The notes under the pieces are model-generated. The model saw nothing but the letters and a program-made list of their open reading frames with translations. It was not told where the DNA came from and did no database searches. Below are positions 56,354 to 64,000 of a DNA stretch of 64,000 nucleotides, piece by piece. The translations under genes and the position numbers were made by a program. Within the stretch, counting starts at the first letter, position 1, and every line of letters begins with the position of its first letter. The DNA is from Agrobacterium fabrum str. C58. GTDB taxonomy: Bacteria > Pseudomonadota > Alphaproteobacteria > Rhizobiales > Rhizobiaceae. The stretch lies in NCBI RefSeq assembly GCF_000092025.1, contig NC_003063.2:744001-808000 (forward strand). Direction: 5' to 3'.

Positions 56354-56794
56354 TTACTTCAGGAATTTTTCCGCAACGGTCTCTGGAAGCCGCCTTGGCC
56401 GGCCCTTGGCATTGATGACGGCGATGATGACCTTGGCGGCGACAAGCAGCGTTTCGCCGCGCCGGACTTCCTGATTGAGCACCATTTTGGCGCCGCCCGC
56501 CTTCTCGGTCACGGTGGTGATGGTCAACACGTCATCCATCCGCGCCGGCGTCTTGAAATCGATCTCCATGCGATGAACGACGAAGACCAGACCTTCCTCG
56601 TCGGCGGTCAGAAGCGCGCTCTGTTCGCAGCCGAGGCAACGCAGGTAATCTGTCCGGCCGCGCTCGAGAAAATGCAGATAACGGGCGTGATAAACGAGAC
56701 CGGAAAAATCCGTGTCCTCATAATAGACCCGCTGAGTCAGGCGGTGGCCATGGTCGATGAGTTCGCCCGAAAGCGGCACCACAAGCTCGCTCAT
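56354..56794 (-). CDS. ybgC: Tol-Pal associated acyl-CoA thioesterase YbgC
   Basis: Hotdog-fold thioesterase of 146 residues with the 4-hydroxybenzoyl-CoA thioesterase signature VYYEDTDFSGLVYHARYLHF (active-site Asp in the DTDFSG segment). It hydrolyses acyl-CoA or acyl-ACP thioesters and travels with tol-pal genes in many proteobacteria, though it is dispensable for Tol function. AAGGAG lies five bases before the ATG. That site and the ATG sit within the end of a 43-codon upstream ORF whose stop overlaps this start (ATGA), so coupling is expected. Confidence 0.95.
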   Translation of the reverse strand: MSELVVPLSGELIDHGHRLTQRVYYEDTDFSGLVYHARYLHFLERGRTDYLRCLGCEQSALLTADEEGLVFVVHRMEIDFKTPARMDDVLTITTVTEKAGGAKMVLNQEVRRGETLLVAAKVIIAVINAKGRPRRLPETVAEKFLK

Positions 56795-56922
56795 AATGTC
56801 TCCTTGAGAATATCGGCCGCATCGAAATGGCCGCGCTGCTGAGCCACCACCCCTATCCGCATGCTGAAAAGCTGCGGTTTCCGGTCCAGCCGGATCGTGT
56901 GGCGTTCGGGCGCAGAAATCAT
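56791..56922 (-). CDS. Small coupled ORF, 43 residues, unknown function
   Basis: A short minus-strand frame exactly fills the gap between the Nudix gene and ybgC. Its ATG overlaps the Nudix stop (ATGA at 56922-56919) and its TGA overlaps the ybgC ATG (ATGA at 56794-56791). The product begins MISAPERHTIRLDRKPQLF and ends ADILKETL; it is basic in its first half, with no membrane segment or Cys. The double ATGA arrangement is what a genuine operon gene looks like and is unlikely by chance. The last codons carry the ybgC ribosome site, so it may also serve as a coupling leader. I recognise no family. Confidence 0.6.
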   Translation of the reverse strand: MISAPERHTIRLDRKPQLFSMRIGVVAQQRGHFDAADILKETL

Positions 56923-57446
56923 TTATCGTCCAGATCGCCGTCGTGCCAGACGAGATGTCTTGTGGTCTGCGGCAGGTGTTCTATTTCGTCGGCGATGAAA
57001 TAGGGCGGAATATCGAGCTCCGTCAATGCCTGCCGGGTTGCCGCGACCCAGCGGAACTCAAGCTCGTTATCGCCGTCCCGAACGCGGTGAATGATATCGC
57101 TTTGATGAAAGGCCAGCGTCTGCGGCAGGTCCATCAGGTAATAAAAGCCGAGTTCGTGCCAGTCCTTGCCTTCATAATGGAAGAAATTCTCCACCGCCCA
57201 GAGGAGCCGCCCGACCTTGGCCTCAACACCGAGTTCCTCGACCATTTCACGCGCCAGCGTTTCTTCGGAGCGCTCGCCCATTTCGGCGCGGCCGCCCGGA
57301 AAGGTCCAGAATTTTTCATGCGACGCCCGGTGCACCAGCACATGGCCATCACGGAAAGCAAGCCCCGCAACACGCATCTGGAAGATGCGCTTCGGCTTGA
57401 ATTTCATGCGGATGCGGGTGTCCTGCGTTTTGCTATCATGCGTCAT
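56919..57446 (-). CDS. Nudix hydrolase
   Basis: Protein of 175 residues with a complete Nudix box: GGRAEMGERSEETLAREMVE, followed by ELG, matching G-x5-E-x7-R-E-x2-E-E-x-G. It would hydrolyse a nucleoside diphosphate linked to another group; the substrate cannot be told from sequence. The ATG at 57446 overlaps the TAA of the DinB gene by one base (TAATG), so the pair is coupled. An ATG at codon 14 (MKFKPKR) is an alternative start. The stop overlaps the next small ORF. Confidence 0.93.
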   Translation of the reverse strand: MTHDSKTQDTRIRMKFKPKRIFQMRVAGLAFRDGHVLVHRASHEKFWTFPGGRAEMGERSEETLAREMVEELGVEAKVGRLLWAVENFFHYEGKDWHELGFYYLMDLPQTLAFHQSDIIHRVRDGDNELEFRWVAATRQALTELDIPPYFIADEIEHLPQTTRHLVWHDGDLDDK

Positions 57447-58024
57447 TATGCTGGCCTGCGGGCTGGAAACATCAAATCGTCTTCCTTCCACCCTAACGCA
57501 TCCATCTCGTCTTTTCTCGCCTGCGCATCATCTCCCACAATGAATTCATCCAGTTGCGGCGGTTTTACCGCAGTGCCTGATAACATCGCATGCACTTGCC
57601 CGCGATGATGTGTCTGATGCTGGAAGAGATGGGAGAGGATATCATCGCGGCGATCCAGCTGGATGCGCTCGCCGCGGTGAATATTGACGAGCGCAGAGAG
57701 ACCGTCTTCATCGAGCCCATCAACAAAGGCTATCAGCACCTCGTCAAGTTCCGTCTGGGCGCCGTGCAGCGCCGCCATGCTGGCGAAAGGCTGTTCCTCG
57801 GCAAAGGCGGCATACCCGAGTGTGCCGCCCTGCAGGGCATCGATATAAAAGCGGTCGACGGTATAGATGTGGTTCAGCGTTGCCCTGATGGTCGGGAAGA
57901 AACTGACGCGGCGAGCAACGAAGGCCTCCTGCGAAAGCTGAAGGCAAGCCCTGTGCAGCCGAAGATTGGCCAGCCGGTTGTTGCGAGCGTGTTTGCGGAA
58001 GACCCGCAGCGTATCGTAAGGCAT
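57446..58024 (-). CDS. DinB family protein
   Basis: Four-helix-bundle protein of 192 residues of the DinB/YfiT superfamily. The metal-binding histidines are expected in TLNHIYTVDRFYIDAL and in the HLFQHQTHHRGQVHAM helix, both of which look intact. DinB proteins are often thiol-dependent transferases or stress-induced; this one has no assigned substrate. The start at 58024 (MPYDTLRVF) has AAGGGA upstream; a longer frame by 13 codons is unlikely. It overlaps the Nudix gene by one base. Confidence 0.9.
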   Translation of the reverse strand: MPYDTLRVFRKHARNNRLANLRLHRACLQLSQEAFVARRVSFFPTIRATLNHIYTVDRFYIDALQGGTLGYAAFAEEQPFASMAALHGAQTELDEVLIAFVDGLDEDGLSALVNIHRGERIQLDRRDDILSHLFQHQTHHRGQVHAMLSGTAVKPPQLDEFIVGDDAQARKDEMDALGWKEDDLMFPARRPA

Positions 58025-58059
58025 CGGCGTCCCTTTATGACGTCTGATAACGGCGGCTT

Positions 58060-58278
58060 TCAATCGGCGTGTTCAAGCTCGGATTTGCTTTTCAGAACCT
58101 TCCCACCATCATCCTGCTCGATGAGGTAGGCGGGCTCGTCCTTGCTGGCCTTGCGCTTTATCCTGGAACCGGAAATCGTTTTTGCGACATCGTCGGTAAA
58201 GGTCTCGACGATTTTTCCCTCGCCGGTACCGTTGGCCCATTTCCAGCGAACCTTCGTACCTTTGCGATATCCGGACAT
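58060..58278 (-). CDS. DUF2945 / HVA1 TUDOR-like protein
   Basis: Small protein of 72 residues: GTKVRWKWANGTGEGKIVE, a KTISGSRIKRKASKDEPAYL segment, and an acidic end. This is the compact beta-barrel pattern of the DUF2945 (hypervirulence-associated, TUDOR-like) family, whose function is unknown. The third ATG of an ATGATGATG run is chosen because AGGAG lies six bases before it; earlier starts up to 58338 lack support. It lies between ruvB and the DinB gene on the same strand. Confidence 0.88.
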   Translation of the reverse strand: MSGYRKGTKVRWKWANGTGEGKIVETFTDDVAKTISGSRIKRKASKDEPAYLIEQDDGGKVLKSKSELEHAD

Positions 58279-58330
58279 CATCATCTCCTGATCAAAGACA
58301 ATCAAATGCGGAGGTGCCAGGCTTGTTCCC

Positions 58331-59371
58331 TCAATCATCCTCCAGCGTCAGCCGGAACTGCGCCGCTTCCAGATCTTTCGGCGGCTGCAGGCCGAGATGT
58401 TTCCACGCCGTGGCGGTAAGAATCCGTCCGCGCGGCGTGCGCTGGATGAAACCCTGCTGGATCATATAGGGTTCGATAATGTCCTCGATGGCATCGCGCG
58501 GCTCCGAAAGACCGGCAGCGATGGTTTCGATGCCGACGGGACCACCACCGAAATTGACGGCGATCATGGTGAGATACCGCATGTCCAGCTGGTCGAGGCC
58601 CATATTGTCGACCAGAAGCCGCGTCAAAGCCTCGTCGGCGATCTCGCGGGTGACAGCCTCAGCCCGTGCCACTTCGGCAAAATCCCGCACCCGGCGCAAA
58701 AGCCGCCCGGCAATGCGCGGCGTGCCGCGTGCGCGCCTGGCGATTTCTCGCGCCCCGCCATCGGTCATATTGAGCCCCATCAGCCGTGCCCCGCGCCGAA
58801 CGATCAGCTCCAGTTCGTCGACGGTGTAGAACGCCAGCCGGACGGGAATGCCGAAACGGTCGCGCAGGGGCGTCGTCAGCAGGCCGAGACGGGTGGTGGC
58901 GGCCACAAGCGTGAATTTGGAGAGATCGATCTTCACCGAACGCGCCGCCGGGCCCTCACCGATGATCAGATCGAGCTGGAAATCCTCCATGGCAGGATAG
59001 AGGATTTCCTCCACCGCCGGGTTGAGGCGGTGGATTTCATCGATGAAGAGAACGTCGCGCTCCTCGAGATTGGTGAGGAGGGCTGCGAGATCGCCCGCCT
59101 TCGCGATGACCGGCCCGGACGTGGACTTGAAGTTGACGCCAAGTTCCTTAGCCATGATCTGCGCCAGCGTCGTCTTGCCAAGGCCGGGCGGCCCTACGAA
59201 CAGCACATGATCCAGCGCTTCGCCACGGTTCTTGGCAGCCTCGATGAAGACTTTGAGATTGGCGCGGGCTTCCGCCTGGCCGGTAAAATCATCCAGCGAC
59301 TGCGGACGCAACGTGGTGTCGATATCCTCACCGCGCTTTTCCGGCGTAATCAGTCTGTCCGCATCGCTCAT
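58331..59371 (-). CDS. ruvB: Holliday junction helicase motor RuvB
   Basis: AAA+ branch-migration ATPase of 346 residues. It opens with [12 protein letters not shown], has Walker A ([11 protein letters not shown]), Walker B ([10 protein letters not shown]), sensor 1 ([11 protein letters not shown]) and the C-terminal winged helix ([16 protein letters not shown]). With RuvA it drives branch migration of Holliday junctions, which RuvC cuts. It is the last gene of ruvC-ruvA-ruvB on the minus strand, 86 bases after ruvA. Confidence 0.98.
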   Translation of the reverse strand: MSDADRLITPEKRGEDIDTTLRPQSLDDFTGQAEARANLKVFIEAAKNRGEALDHVLFVGPPGLGKTTLAQIMAKELGVNFKSTSGPVIAKAGDLAALLTNLEERDVLFIDEIHRLNPAVEEILYPAMEDFQLDLIIGEGPAARSVKIDLSKFTLVAATTRLGLLTTPLRDRFGIPVRLAFYTVDELELIVRRGARLMGLNMTDGGAREIARRARGTPRIAGRLLRRVRDFAEVARAEAVTREIADEALTRLLVDNMGLDQLDMRYLTMIAVNFGGGPVGIETIAAGLSEPRDAIEDIIEPYMIQQGFIQRTPRGRILTATAWKHLGLQPPKDLEAAQFRLTLEDD

Positions 59372-59457
59372 TCAGGGCATTCCATTATTCTGCTTGAGTT
59401 AATTAGGTGACCGCAGCCGCTATATCATGACTATCGCGACAACGCGTGTCACGAAAT

Positions 59458-60075
59458 CTACCGCGAAAGCTCCTTCAAGCCGAGCCGGATGAGCTTGGCG
59501 CTGTCGCCGCCCTCCCCGCCATTTTTCAGCGCGGCGGCAACCGCATTGGCAGCCTGGTCGCGAGAATAGCCGAGATTGGTGAGCGCTGAGACAGCATCCG
59601 CGACCGGCGCGGAGGCAACACCCTCTCCAAGCTCCTGCTTGAGCCCGATGGAAGCGGAAGCGTCTCCCGCAAAGGCTGGCGCCTTGTTGCGCAACTCGGT
59701 CACGAGGCGAACGGCCACCTTGGGACCAATACCCGGCGCGCGTGAGATCATGGTTTTGTCTTGCAGCGCTATTGCATTGGCAAGTTCGGAAGGCGACAGC
59801 GTGGAAAGAACGGCAAGTGCCACTTTCGAGCCGACGCCCTGCACGCTTTGCAGCAGATTGAACCATTCCCGCTCCAGCGCCGAGACAAAGCCGAACAGCT
59901 TCAGCTGGTCTTCACGCACATAGGTTTCGATGAACAGGACAACCGCTTCCCCGACGGAGCCGATTTTCGACAAGGTGCGCGCCGAACAATAGGCGACGTA
60001 ACAGACGCCATGCACATCCACCAGCACGTAATCCGCGCCGATTTCCTCGATGCTGCCTTTGAGTTTTCCGATCAT
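59458..60075 (-). CDS. ruvA: Holliday junction DNA-binding protein RuvA
   Basis: Protein of 205 residues. The N-terminal OB-fold domain ([20 protein letters not shown]) is followed by the helix-hairpin-helix DNA-binding region ([36 protein letters not shown]). A linker leads to the C-terminal RuvB-contact domain ([19 protein letters not shown]). It forms tetramers that hold the four-way junction and load RuvB. It lies 27 bases downstream of ruvC. Confidence 0.98.
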   Translation of the reverse strand: MIGKLKGSIEEIGADYVLVDVHGVCYVAYCSARTLSKIGSVGEAVVLFIETYVREDQLKLFGFVSALEREWFNLLQSVQGVGSKVALAVLSTLSPSELANAIALQDKTMISRAPGIGPKVAVRLVTELRNKAPAFAGDASASIGLKQELGEGVASAPVADAVSALTNLGYSRDQAANAVAAALKNGGEGGDSAKLIRLGLKELSR

Positions 60076-60102
60076 GATGCCGCCCGCTCACTAAAAATGA
60101 AA

Positions 60103-60615
60103 TTAACCGGCCGCCAGGAGCCGCCGCATCCTGTCACCGCCGCGATTATGGGCGTGGCAGATGGCGATGGCGAGCGCGTCCGCCGCATCGTTACCCTTGA
60201 ATTCGGCCTTCGGCATCAGGATTTTCAGCATCATGTGAATCTGCTGCTTTTCGCCGTGCCCGACGCCGATGACGGCCTTTTTGACCGCATTTGGTGCATA
60301 TTCAAAGACCGGCAATCCCGCCCGCGCCGGAACCAGCATGGCGATGCCGCGTGCCTGGCCGAGTTTCAGCGTGGCGACAGCATCCTTGTTCACGAAGGTC
60401 TGCTCCACGGCTGCTTCATCGGGCTGATGGCTGTGCACGATTTCCGCCAGCCCGTCATGCAGCTGGCAGAGCCGGGAGGCGAGGTCCATATCGCCATCCG
60501 ACGTCACCGTGCCGGAGGCGACAAACCGCAGGCTGTTGCCGAGGGTGTCGATGACGCCCCAACCGGTGCGCCGCAGTCCTGGGTCGATGCCGATGATTCG
60601 AATCGTCTTTTGCAT
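60103..60615 (-). CDS. ruvC: Crossover junction endodeoxyribonuclease RuvC
   Basis: Holliday-junction resolvase of 170 residues, RNase H-like fold. The catalytic acids are in [14 protein letters not shown] (first Asp), [11 protein letters not shown] (Glu) and the C-terminal [16 protein letters not shown] (two Asp). It is first in ruvCAB. The 246-base upstream gap is shared with the divergent chemotaxis-receptor gene and should hold promoters for both. Confidence 0.98.
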   Translation of the reverse strand: MQKTIRIIGIDPGLRRTGWGVIDTLGNSLRFVASGTVTSDGDMDLASRLCQLHDGLAEIVHSHQPDEAAVEQTFVNKDAVATLKLGQARGIAMLVPARAGLPVFEYAPNAVKKAVIGVGHGEKQQIHMMLKILMPKAEFKGNDAADALAIAICHAHNRGGDRMRRLLAAG

Positions 60616-60861
60616 GAGTTACCTTATCTTTCCGGCTGCGACCCTGCCAGCGATAAGTGAACAAAACGACAACATTGCTCAAATTTGCAGTGCAGCATTT
60701 ACCTCTGCTTAAACCGCCTACCGCATTGTTCTCCACAAAATCAAAAAGGGGAGCTGCGGACATGATGATCCGCAGCACAATAGTTTCGCCACATCAGCCG
60801 TCCGATGGCGCCATTCATGCATGGCGTGGGAACTGATCCGGCATTGAGGGCTGCATCGGCC

Positions 60862-63171
60862 ATGCTAAACCGTTTTCATTCCATATCCACCAAGGTCCTC
60901 GTCATTTTCCTGGCGTTGATGGCGATCTCGACCGGGGCTCTGACGCTTCTCGGCTATCAGAGCAGCAGCGGCGTTCTCGAGGAGCAGGCGTCGAAATCCA
61001 TGGAGAGCATTCTCGTTTTCCGCGGTGACATGCTTCAGGAGCGCCTGGAGCAGCTGAAGACGCAGGCGGATTCCATTGCCAAGATCGAATCCCTGCAGAT
61101 GGCTGTCGTCTCCATGCGCAGCGGCTGGGCCACGGTGCAGAAGAACTCCGGTGACGCGAAGGCGGAATTGCAGCGCGTCTTCATCAAGGAAAACCCCTTC
61201 GGCGACAGGGAAAAGCTGATCAAGCCGGAAAGCCCCAGTGGCTTTTATTATTCCACCCATGAAAAGACTCAGACGGATATCGCCGGTTATCTCAAGGGAA
61301 CGCCGTTCAACGACGTGCTCTTCATCGATCCCGCCGGTGCGGTCTATTATTCCTATCTCAAAGGACCGGCTTTCGGAGAAACCGTAACCTCTGGCGTCTG
61401 GACGGAAAGCGGCCTTGGCGCAGCCTTCGCGCGCGGCGCGGCGAATGCCGAAAAAGCGGTCAACGATGTCGCGCAGACCAGCTTCTCCGGGCTGCGGATC
61501 GATGCTGCGACAAAGGAGGCCGGGATTTATTTCGGCGTTCCGGTCGTGAAGTTTGGCGCGTTCAAGGGCATCGTTCTCTTCCGCGTCAAGGTGGACGTTT
61601 TCGGCCAGATTCTGACGAAAGGCATTGCGGCCGGCAGCTCGGAGCAATCAGCCATCATCGCGGCTGATGGCAAGGTTCTCGGCGTGGACGGCGAAAAGCT
61701 CGTCAGCCTCGACCCGGCCATTTACGGTTTCCATGGCGAAGCCCTGAACGCGACGGGCATGACCATTGCCAAGATCAACCGCGCGGATGGCGAAGCCAAT
61801 GCCTATGCCCGCCCCTTTTCCTTCGCCGGTGAGAAATATCTCGCGGTGGAAAGCATGCTGCGCAGCGAGTTGAACGCAGGCTCCATCTCGATCGCCGGCA
61901 CGCTGGCCGTGATCGGCCTCTGTGTTCTTGCTGCCATGTGTGCAGCGACAGCATTTTTTGCACGGCGCCTGTTCGCCCCGCTGGAGAAGCTGGCTGGGCT
62001 GACCGGCGAAGTCGCCGCCGGCCGTCTCGATGCCGAAATCGGCAATCAGGACCGGAACGACGAGATCGGCAGGATGGCGCGTGCGCTCGGCAGTTTCCGT
62101 GAAAAACTCATCCTGCAGCGGGACATGGAAGAGACCGCTTCGCGCACGCGGGAGGAGGCCGAGATGGCCCGGCGCGCGCATCTTGCCGAGCGCGAGGCCG
62201 AGGCCGGCACCCTGCAGATGGTCGTGCAGTCTCTGGATGAGGGGCTTGACCGGCTGGCGAACGGCAACCTCGCCTATCGCATAGAGACCATTTTCCCCGA
62301 GGATCTGGAAAGCCTGCGCCAGAACTTCAATACGGCACTTGCCCGGCTCAGCGAGACCATGGAGGCGATTGGCGGCAACTCCGCCGCCGTTCGTGGCGGC
62401 TCCGAGGAAATGCGGGTGGGGGCCGACCAACTGGCGGAACGCACCGAGCGGCAGGCGGCTTCCATCACCGAAACGGCAAGCGCCATCAAGGCGATTACCG
62501 AGGCCGTGCGCGACCAGATCGAACGCGCCGAACAGGCAACCCGGATCGCGCGCGACGCCAGCACGGAGGCAACGGCCTCCAGCCGCGTGATGGAGCAGAC
62601 CATCGCTGCCATGGAGGCGATCCAGACCTCATCGCGCCAGATCAACCAGATCATCGGCGTCATCGATGAAATCGCCTTCCAGACCAACCTGCTCGCTTTG
62701 AACGCAGGTGTAGAGGCCGCCCGCGCGGGCGACGCAGGCAGGGGTTTTGCCGTCGTGGCGCAGGAAGTGCGCGAACTGGCGCAACGTTCGGCCGCTGCCG
62801 CGAAAGAAATCAGCAGCCTTTTGAAACGCTCCACCGACGAGGTTTCCGCCGGCGTGGTCCTGGTGGAAAAAGCCGGCGCTTCTTTGACCGGCATCGGCAA
62901 ACATGTGCAGACCATCAGCACGCGCATCGAGGAGATCATGGAATCCACCCGCGAGGAAGCGCATACGCTCTCGGAAATCAACAGCACCGTCACCAGCCTC
63001 GATACCATGACCCAGCAGAATGCCGCCATGGTGGAAGAGACGACGGCGGCCATCCACAATCTCGCTTCCGAAGCCGGTGAAATGGACGGCAGGCTCGGAG
63101 AGTTCGTGCTGGCTTCAGAAAACGAAACAGTGCGGTATCACGAAAAGACACAATTCCGGCGGGCGGGCTGA
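60862..63171 (+). CDS. Methyl-accepting chemotaxis protein
   Basis: Transmembrane chemoreceptor of 769 residues. The first membrane helix ([19 protein letters not shown]) leads to a periplasmic domain of about 290 residues that looks like a double Cache (dCache) sensor ([15 protein letters not shown]). The second helix ([20 protein letters not shown]) is followed by HAMP, a second HAMP-like segment ([20 protein letters not shown]) and the signalling domain with the conserved tip ([20 protein letters not shown]). No C-terminal NWETF-type tether is present. The start at 60862 places the helix 12 residues in; an ATG at 60805 is possible, and neither has a good ribosome site. Confidence 0.95.
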   Translation: MLNRFHSISTKVLVIFLALMAISTGALTLLGYQSSSGVLEEQASKSMESILVFRGDMLQERLEQLKTQADSIAKIESLQMAVVSMRSGWATVQKNSGDAKAELQRVFIKENPFGDREKLIKPESPSGFYYSTHEKTQTDIAGYLKGTPFNDVLFIDPAGAVYYSYLKGPAFGETVTSGVWTESGLGAAFARGAANAEKAVNDVAQTSFSGLRIDAATKEAGIYFGVPVVKFGAFKGIVLFRVKVDVFGQILTKGIAAGSSEQSAIIAADGKVLGVDGEKLVSLDPAIYGFHGEALNATGMTIAKINRADGEANAYARPFSFAGEKYLAVESMLRSELNAGSISIAGTLAVIGLCVLAAMCAATAFFARRLFAPLEKLAGLTGEVAAGRLDAEIGNQDRNDEIGRMARALGSFREKLILQRDMEETASRTREEAEMARRAHLAEREAEAGTLQMVVQSLDEGLDRLANGNLAYRIETIFPEDLESLRQNFNTALARLSETMEAIGGNSAAVRGGSEEMRVGADQLAERTERQAASITETASAIKAITEAVRDQIERAEQATRIARDASTEATASSRVMEQTIAAMEAIQTSSRQINQIIGVIDEIAFQTNLLALNAGVEAARAGDAGRGFAVVAQEVRELAQRSAAAAKEISSLLKRSTDEVSAGVVLVEKAGASLTGIGKHVQTISTRIEEIMESTREEAHTLSEINSTVTSLDTMTQQNAAMVEETTAAIHNLASEAGEMDGRLGEFVLASENETVRYHEKTQFRRAG

Positions 63172-63193
63172 GCCGGCCGGCGGACAAAAGGCA

Positions 63194-63224
63194 GGGGCCT
63201 CCTCGGAGAGGCCCCAATTTTTTT
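63194..63224 (+). terminator. Intrinsic terminator of the chemoreceptor gene
   Basis: GGGGCCTC (63194-63201), loop CTCGGA, and GAGGCCCC (63208-63215) form a perfect stem. AA and seven T follow to 63224, 23 bases past the stop. Confidence 0.85.
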
Positions 63225-63317
63225 GAACCATCCATCAATTCTATGCGACTTCTCTGGTAAATCGGGACGCGCGCCTTACATCCGCAGCAAAGATTTGAAT
63301 TTCTGCAGGAGCGTCCG

Positions 63318-64000
63318 ATGATCCCCTTTTCCATTCTCGACCTTTCGCCGATCGGCGAAGGCGAGAGCGTCAGCGCGGCGCTCGAAAATTCCCGCCGCAT
63401 GGCCATCAAGGCCGAAGAACACGGTTATAATCGCCTCTGGCTGGCAGAGCATCACGGCATGCCCGGCATTGCCAGTGCTGCAACCTCGCTGGTGATCGCC
63501 CATGTGGGTGCCGCCACCAAACATATCCGTGTCGGTTCCGGCGGCATCATGCTGCCCAACCACTCCCCGCTCGTCATTGCCGAGCAGTTCGGAACACTGG
63601 CGGCACTTCTGCCCGGTCGTGTCGATCTCGGCCTAGGCCGCGCTCCCGGAACCGATATGCGCACAGCGCGAGCCCTGCGCCGCAACCTCGATGCCGGCGC
63701 GGAAAATTTCCCGCACGATATCGTCGAACTCCAGCGTTACCTTGGCCCGCCGCAGCCGGATCAGGCGATCCTCGCCGTGCCCGGCATGAATTCCAACGTA
63801 CCGCTCTGGCTGCTCGGCTCCAGCACCTACAGCGCGCATCTCGCCGCAGCACTCGGCCTGCCCTATTCCTTCGCCTCGCATTTTGCCCCTGATATGCTGA
63901 TGGAGGCGATCCATATCTATCGCGAGCGTTTCCAGCCCTCCGAGGTGCTGGACAAGCCCTATGTGATGGTCGGTGTGATGGGTGTCGGCGCCGATACGGA
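63318..64000 (+). CDS. Luciferase-like (LLM class) flavin monooxygenase, 3' end outside window
   Basis: The frame starts at ATG 63318 (GGAG six bases upstream) and is still open at base 64000, giving 227 visible codons. It opens [20 protein letters not shown], with [20 protein letters not shown] and [20 protein letters not shown] (quoted in part). These features identify the LLM-class flavin-dependent oxidoreductases near YhbW/MsnO8. The conserved [12 protein letters not shown] is also present. The substrate is unknown. The gene lies downstream of a strong terminator and so has its own promoter. Confidence 0.93.
   Translation, partial: MIPFSILDLSPIGEGESVSAALENSRRMAIKAEEHGYNRLWLAEHHGMPGIASAATSLVIAHVGAATKHIRVGSGGIMLPNHSPLVIAEQFGTLAALLPGRVDLGLGRAPGTDMRTARALRRNLDAGAENFPHDIVELQRYLGPPQPDQAILAVPGMNSNVPLWLLGSSTYSAHLAAALGLPYSFASHFAPDMLMEAIHIYRERFQPSEVLDKPYVMVGVMGVGADT

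Noticed and set aside
1..64000. CRISPR arrays, insertion sequences, phage genes, rRNA or replication origins
   Set aside because: No regularly spaced repeats, transposase or phage frames, or rRNA sequence were found in the window.

Overview
The window is about 60% GC and densely coded, and it reads as chromosomal DNA of an alphaproteobacterium of the Rhizobium/Agrobacterium group. The evidence is the long-form serA next to serC with a serC-type leader, the ybgC-tolQRAB-pal-cpoB-tilS-ftsH-glmM order, and the C-terminal form of the elongator tRNA-Met. From memory, Agrobacterium tumefaciens/fabrum C58 carries a closely similar housekeeping block on its linear chromosome, and also has an iron-regulated NRPS siderophore locus. 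Whether this is the same locus cannot be settled from sequence reading alone.

Region 1 (1-25035, all + strand) is the 3' part of a siderophore-type nonribosomal peptide locus with its uptake and signalling genes. The first NRPS enters the window already open (A-T-Cy-A-Ox-T). It is followed by a 2566-residue NRPS (C-A-T-C-A-T-E), a short C-T protein with no adenylation domain, a type II thioesterase and a FhuF-like Fe-S ferric-siderophore reductase. Then come a TonB-dependent receptor with an N-terminal signalling (STN) domain, a binding protein, two FecCD permeases, an ATPase, an ECF sigma factor and a FecR-type anti-sigma. Specificity residues read as Ala-like, Cys (cyclised and oxidised to a thiazole), Gly and Ala-like (epimerised). 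The partial product is therefore predicted as ...Ala-thiazole-Gly-D-Ala-..., with release chemistry unclear. Iron-ligand building genes, MbtH and the exporter are not in the window and probably lie upstream.

Region 2 (25161-35281, - strand) holds a bacterial alpha-2-macroglobulin coupled by ATGA overlap to PBP1C, then a thioredoxin/TPR - LON-N - Trm112 run and a prolyl-tRNA editing protein.

Region 3 (35535-36888) has tRNA-Gly(GCC) and tRNA-Met(CAT) flanking a lone glutathione S-transferase gene.

Region 4 (36984-60615, - strand) is housekeeping: mnmA, an OpgC-like acyltransferase, a Tim44-like protein, serC-serA with leader RNA, an outer-membrane barrel protein, glmM, ftsH, tilS, cpoB, pal, tolBARQ, ybgC, an unlisted 43-codon ORF coupled on both sides, Nudix, DinB, a DUF2945 protein and ruvCAB. 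Many transcription units end in clear intrinsic terminators.

Region 5 (60862-64000, + strand) has a methyl-accepting chemotaxis protein, its terminator and the start of a luciferase-like monooxygenase gene cut by the window edge.
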